Shown here piece after piece: positions 6,176 to 6,731 of a stretch of 6,731 nt of DNA. The stretch's first letter is position 1. Every line of letters starts with the position of its first letter. A model generated the notes under the pieces. That model saw nothing but the letters and a program-made list of their open reading frames with translations, did not search any database and was not told the DNA's origin. Position numbers and translations under genes: made by a program. Origin of the DNA: Bacteroidota bacterium (GTDB lineage Bacteria > Bacteroidota > Bacteroidia > NS11-12g > UBA955); contig JAGWYC010000109.1 in assembly GCA_018969565.1 (NCBI GenBank), positions 1-6,731 on the forward strand, in the 5' to 3' direction.

Positions 6176-6595
6176 TCAGAACCGCTCAAACTCGGAAAAG
6201 AAATAATTGCCTTCAATGGCAGCGTTTTCATTGCTGTCGCTGCCGTGGATGGCATTAGCGTCAATGCTTTTGGCAAACCGGTTGCGGATGGTGCCGGGTT
6301 CGGCCTTCTGAGGGTCGGTGGCGCCGATCAGCTTTCGGAAATCTTCAACGGCATTGTCTTTCTCCAGAATAGCCGCATAGATGGGACCACTGGTCATGAA
6401 AGAAACCAGATCTTTAAAAAACGGACGCTCGCGGTGAATTCCGTAGAAGGCCTCAGCCTGAGCAGTGCTCAGTTGCGTGTACTTCAGGGCAACAACCCTG
6501 AATCCGGCTTGAATAATGTGGTCAAGGATTTTTCCGGCATGTCCGTTGGCTACAGCATCCGGCTTAATCATGGTAAAAGTGCGGTTTGTGTGCAT
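6176..6595 (-). CDS. ndk: Nucleoside diphosphate kinase
   Basis: A 139-residue cytoplasmic enzyme, full length for the family. It transfers the gamma phosphate of ATP to NDPs and dNDPs through a phosphohistidine intermediate, balancing NTP and dNTP pools. The catalytic His is H117 in N-A-I-H-G-S-D-S. Nucleotide-binding residues conserved in the family are all present: K11 (T-M-I-K-P-D-A), Y51, R87, T93, R104 and N114. The segment R-P-F-F-x-x-L-V-x-F-M-T-S-G-P (57-71) and E-x-D-N-A-V (78-83) are typical; the sequence ends in a hydrophobic/acidic tail. The ATG at 6595 is chosen because it gives the family-typical start M-x-T-N-R-T-F-T-M-I-K-P. An in-frame TTG at 6604 would add only three residues. 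No Shine-Dalgarno is at the usual distance. The gene is followed by a hairpin terminator and is probably monocistronic. Confidence 0.97.
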   Translation of the reverse strand: MHTNRTFTMIKPDAVANGHAGKILDHIIQAGFRVVALKYTQLSTAQAEAFYGIHRERPFFKDLVSFMTSGPIYAAILEKDNAVEDFRKLIGATDPQKAEPGTIRNRFAKSIDANAIHGSDSNENAAIEGNYFFSEFERF

Positions 6596-6731
6596 GAATA
6601 TCAATCGTTCTTCCGCCTAACCTCAAAAATCATGCAAATGTTTTCAAGGCTAGTTCGCTAGTGTCATATTGGCCAGGCATCGTGCTTGACTTTTAGATAA
6701 TAGGAATCATTTTTTCTGAACGTTGAAAGAC
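6596..6731. other. Non-coding upstream region of ndk (to window edge)
   Basis: These 136 bases hold no plausible gene on either strand. A plus-strand frame running to 6661 is antisense to ndk and is discounted. The stretch is A/T-richer than the coding DNA around it and must carry the ndk promoter and leader. It may also hold control sequences of a neighbouring gene beyond the window edge. Confidence 0.6.
6624..6642 (-). promoter_or_regulatory. Candidate ndk promoter region (two near-consensus -7 elements)
   Basis: On the minus strand AACATTTG (6642-6635) and GATTTTTG (6631-6624) each match the Bacteroidota -7 consensus TAnnTTTG at seven of eight positions, differing at the first base. They end about 39 and 28 nt before the ndk ATG, giving leaders of ordinary length. 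No -33 TTTG at the expected spacing is evident. In A/T-rich DNA such near matches occur by chance, so this is tentative. Confidence 0.22.

Noticed and set aside
6602..6604. TTG at 6604 as ndk start
   Set aside because: The ATG three codons later gives the family-typical N-terminus; nothing supports the rare start.
6245..6661. 138-codon plus-strand open frame opposite ndk
   Set aside because: Antisense to a highly conserved housekeeping gene, with no family resemblance.
6649..6662. CTAG-TTCG-CTAG hairpin with a UUCG-type loop upstream of ndk
   Set aside because: The stem is only 4 bp and arises because CTAG is self-complementary; it extends by at most one G-T pair, so it is probably chance.
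1..6731. Search for CRISPR arrays, tRNAs, insertion sequences, attachment sites, riboswitches and a defence island around the Schlafen/AlbA_2 gene
   Set aside because: No short direct-repeat array, transposase, terminal inverted repeats, tRNA-like fold or recognised riboswitch core was seen. Neighbours of the AlbA_2 gene are housekeeping or peptidase genes, not known defence genes.

Overview
The window looks like a piece of a Bacteroidota chromosome, probably a free-living Chitinophagales, Sphingobacteriales or Cytophagales-type lineage. The strongest evidence is the first gene: a giant cysteine-rich PKD-repeat protein ending in a type B type IX secretion (T9SS) sorting domain, an architecture confined to that phylum. 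Supporting signs are the lack of clear Shine-Dalgarno sequences, a TAnnTTTG-type -7 promoter element directly before one start codon, and an ndk product very close to the Bacteroidota form. Base composition looks near 50% GC by eye, with no abrupt change and no trace of mobile DNA, phage, tRNA, rRNA or CRISPR.

Layout: (1) Positions 1-3495, plus strand, hold the 3' part of a secreted surface protein whose beginning lies outside the window. It has an N-terminal beta-rich region, ten tandem Ig/PKD-like units on a nearly strict 82-residue period, and the sorting domain. (2) Positions 3500-6595 hold four minus-strand genes. In their order of transcription these are ndk (nucleoside diphosphate kinase), a hairpin terminator, an AlkD-type DNA alkylation repair glycosylase, a short spacer with an inverted repeat and a good promoter element, an M16B zinc peptidase, and a Schlafen/AlbA_2-domain protein with a C-terminal helix-turn-helix-like region. 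The last two overlap by four bases (ATGA) and are almost certainly translated together. The surface-protein gene and the AlbA_2 gene converge tail to tail with only 4 bp between their stop codons. (3) Positions 6596-6731 are non-coding sequence upstream of ndk.

The genes do not form one evident pathway. ndk (dNTP/NTP supply) and alkD (base repair) are housekeeping or maintenance genes. The peptidase and AlbA_2 pair is a small operon whose joint role I cannot name. The surface protein is a separate locus. I see no convincing undescribed system. The observations most worth a second look are the metrical Cys-Trp-Cys repeat architecture of the surface protein and the translational coupling of an M16 peptidase to a Schlafen/AlbA_2 protein.
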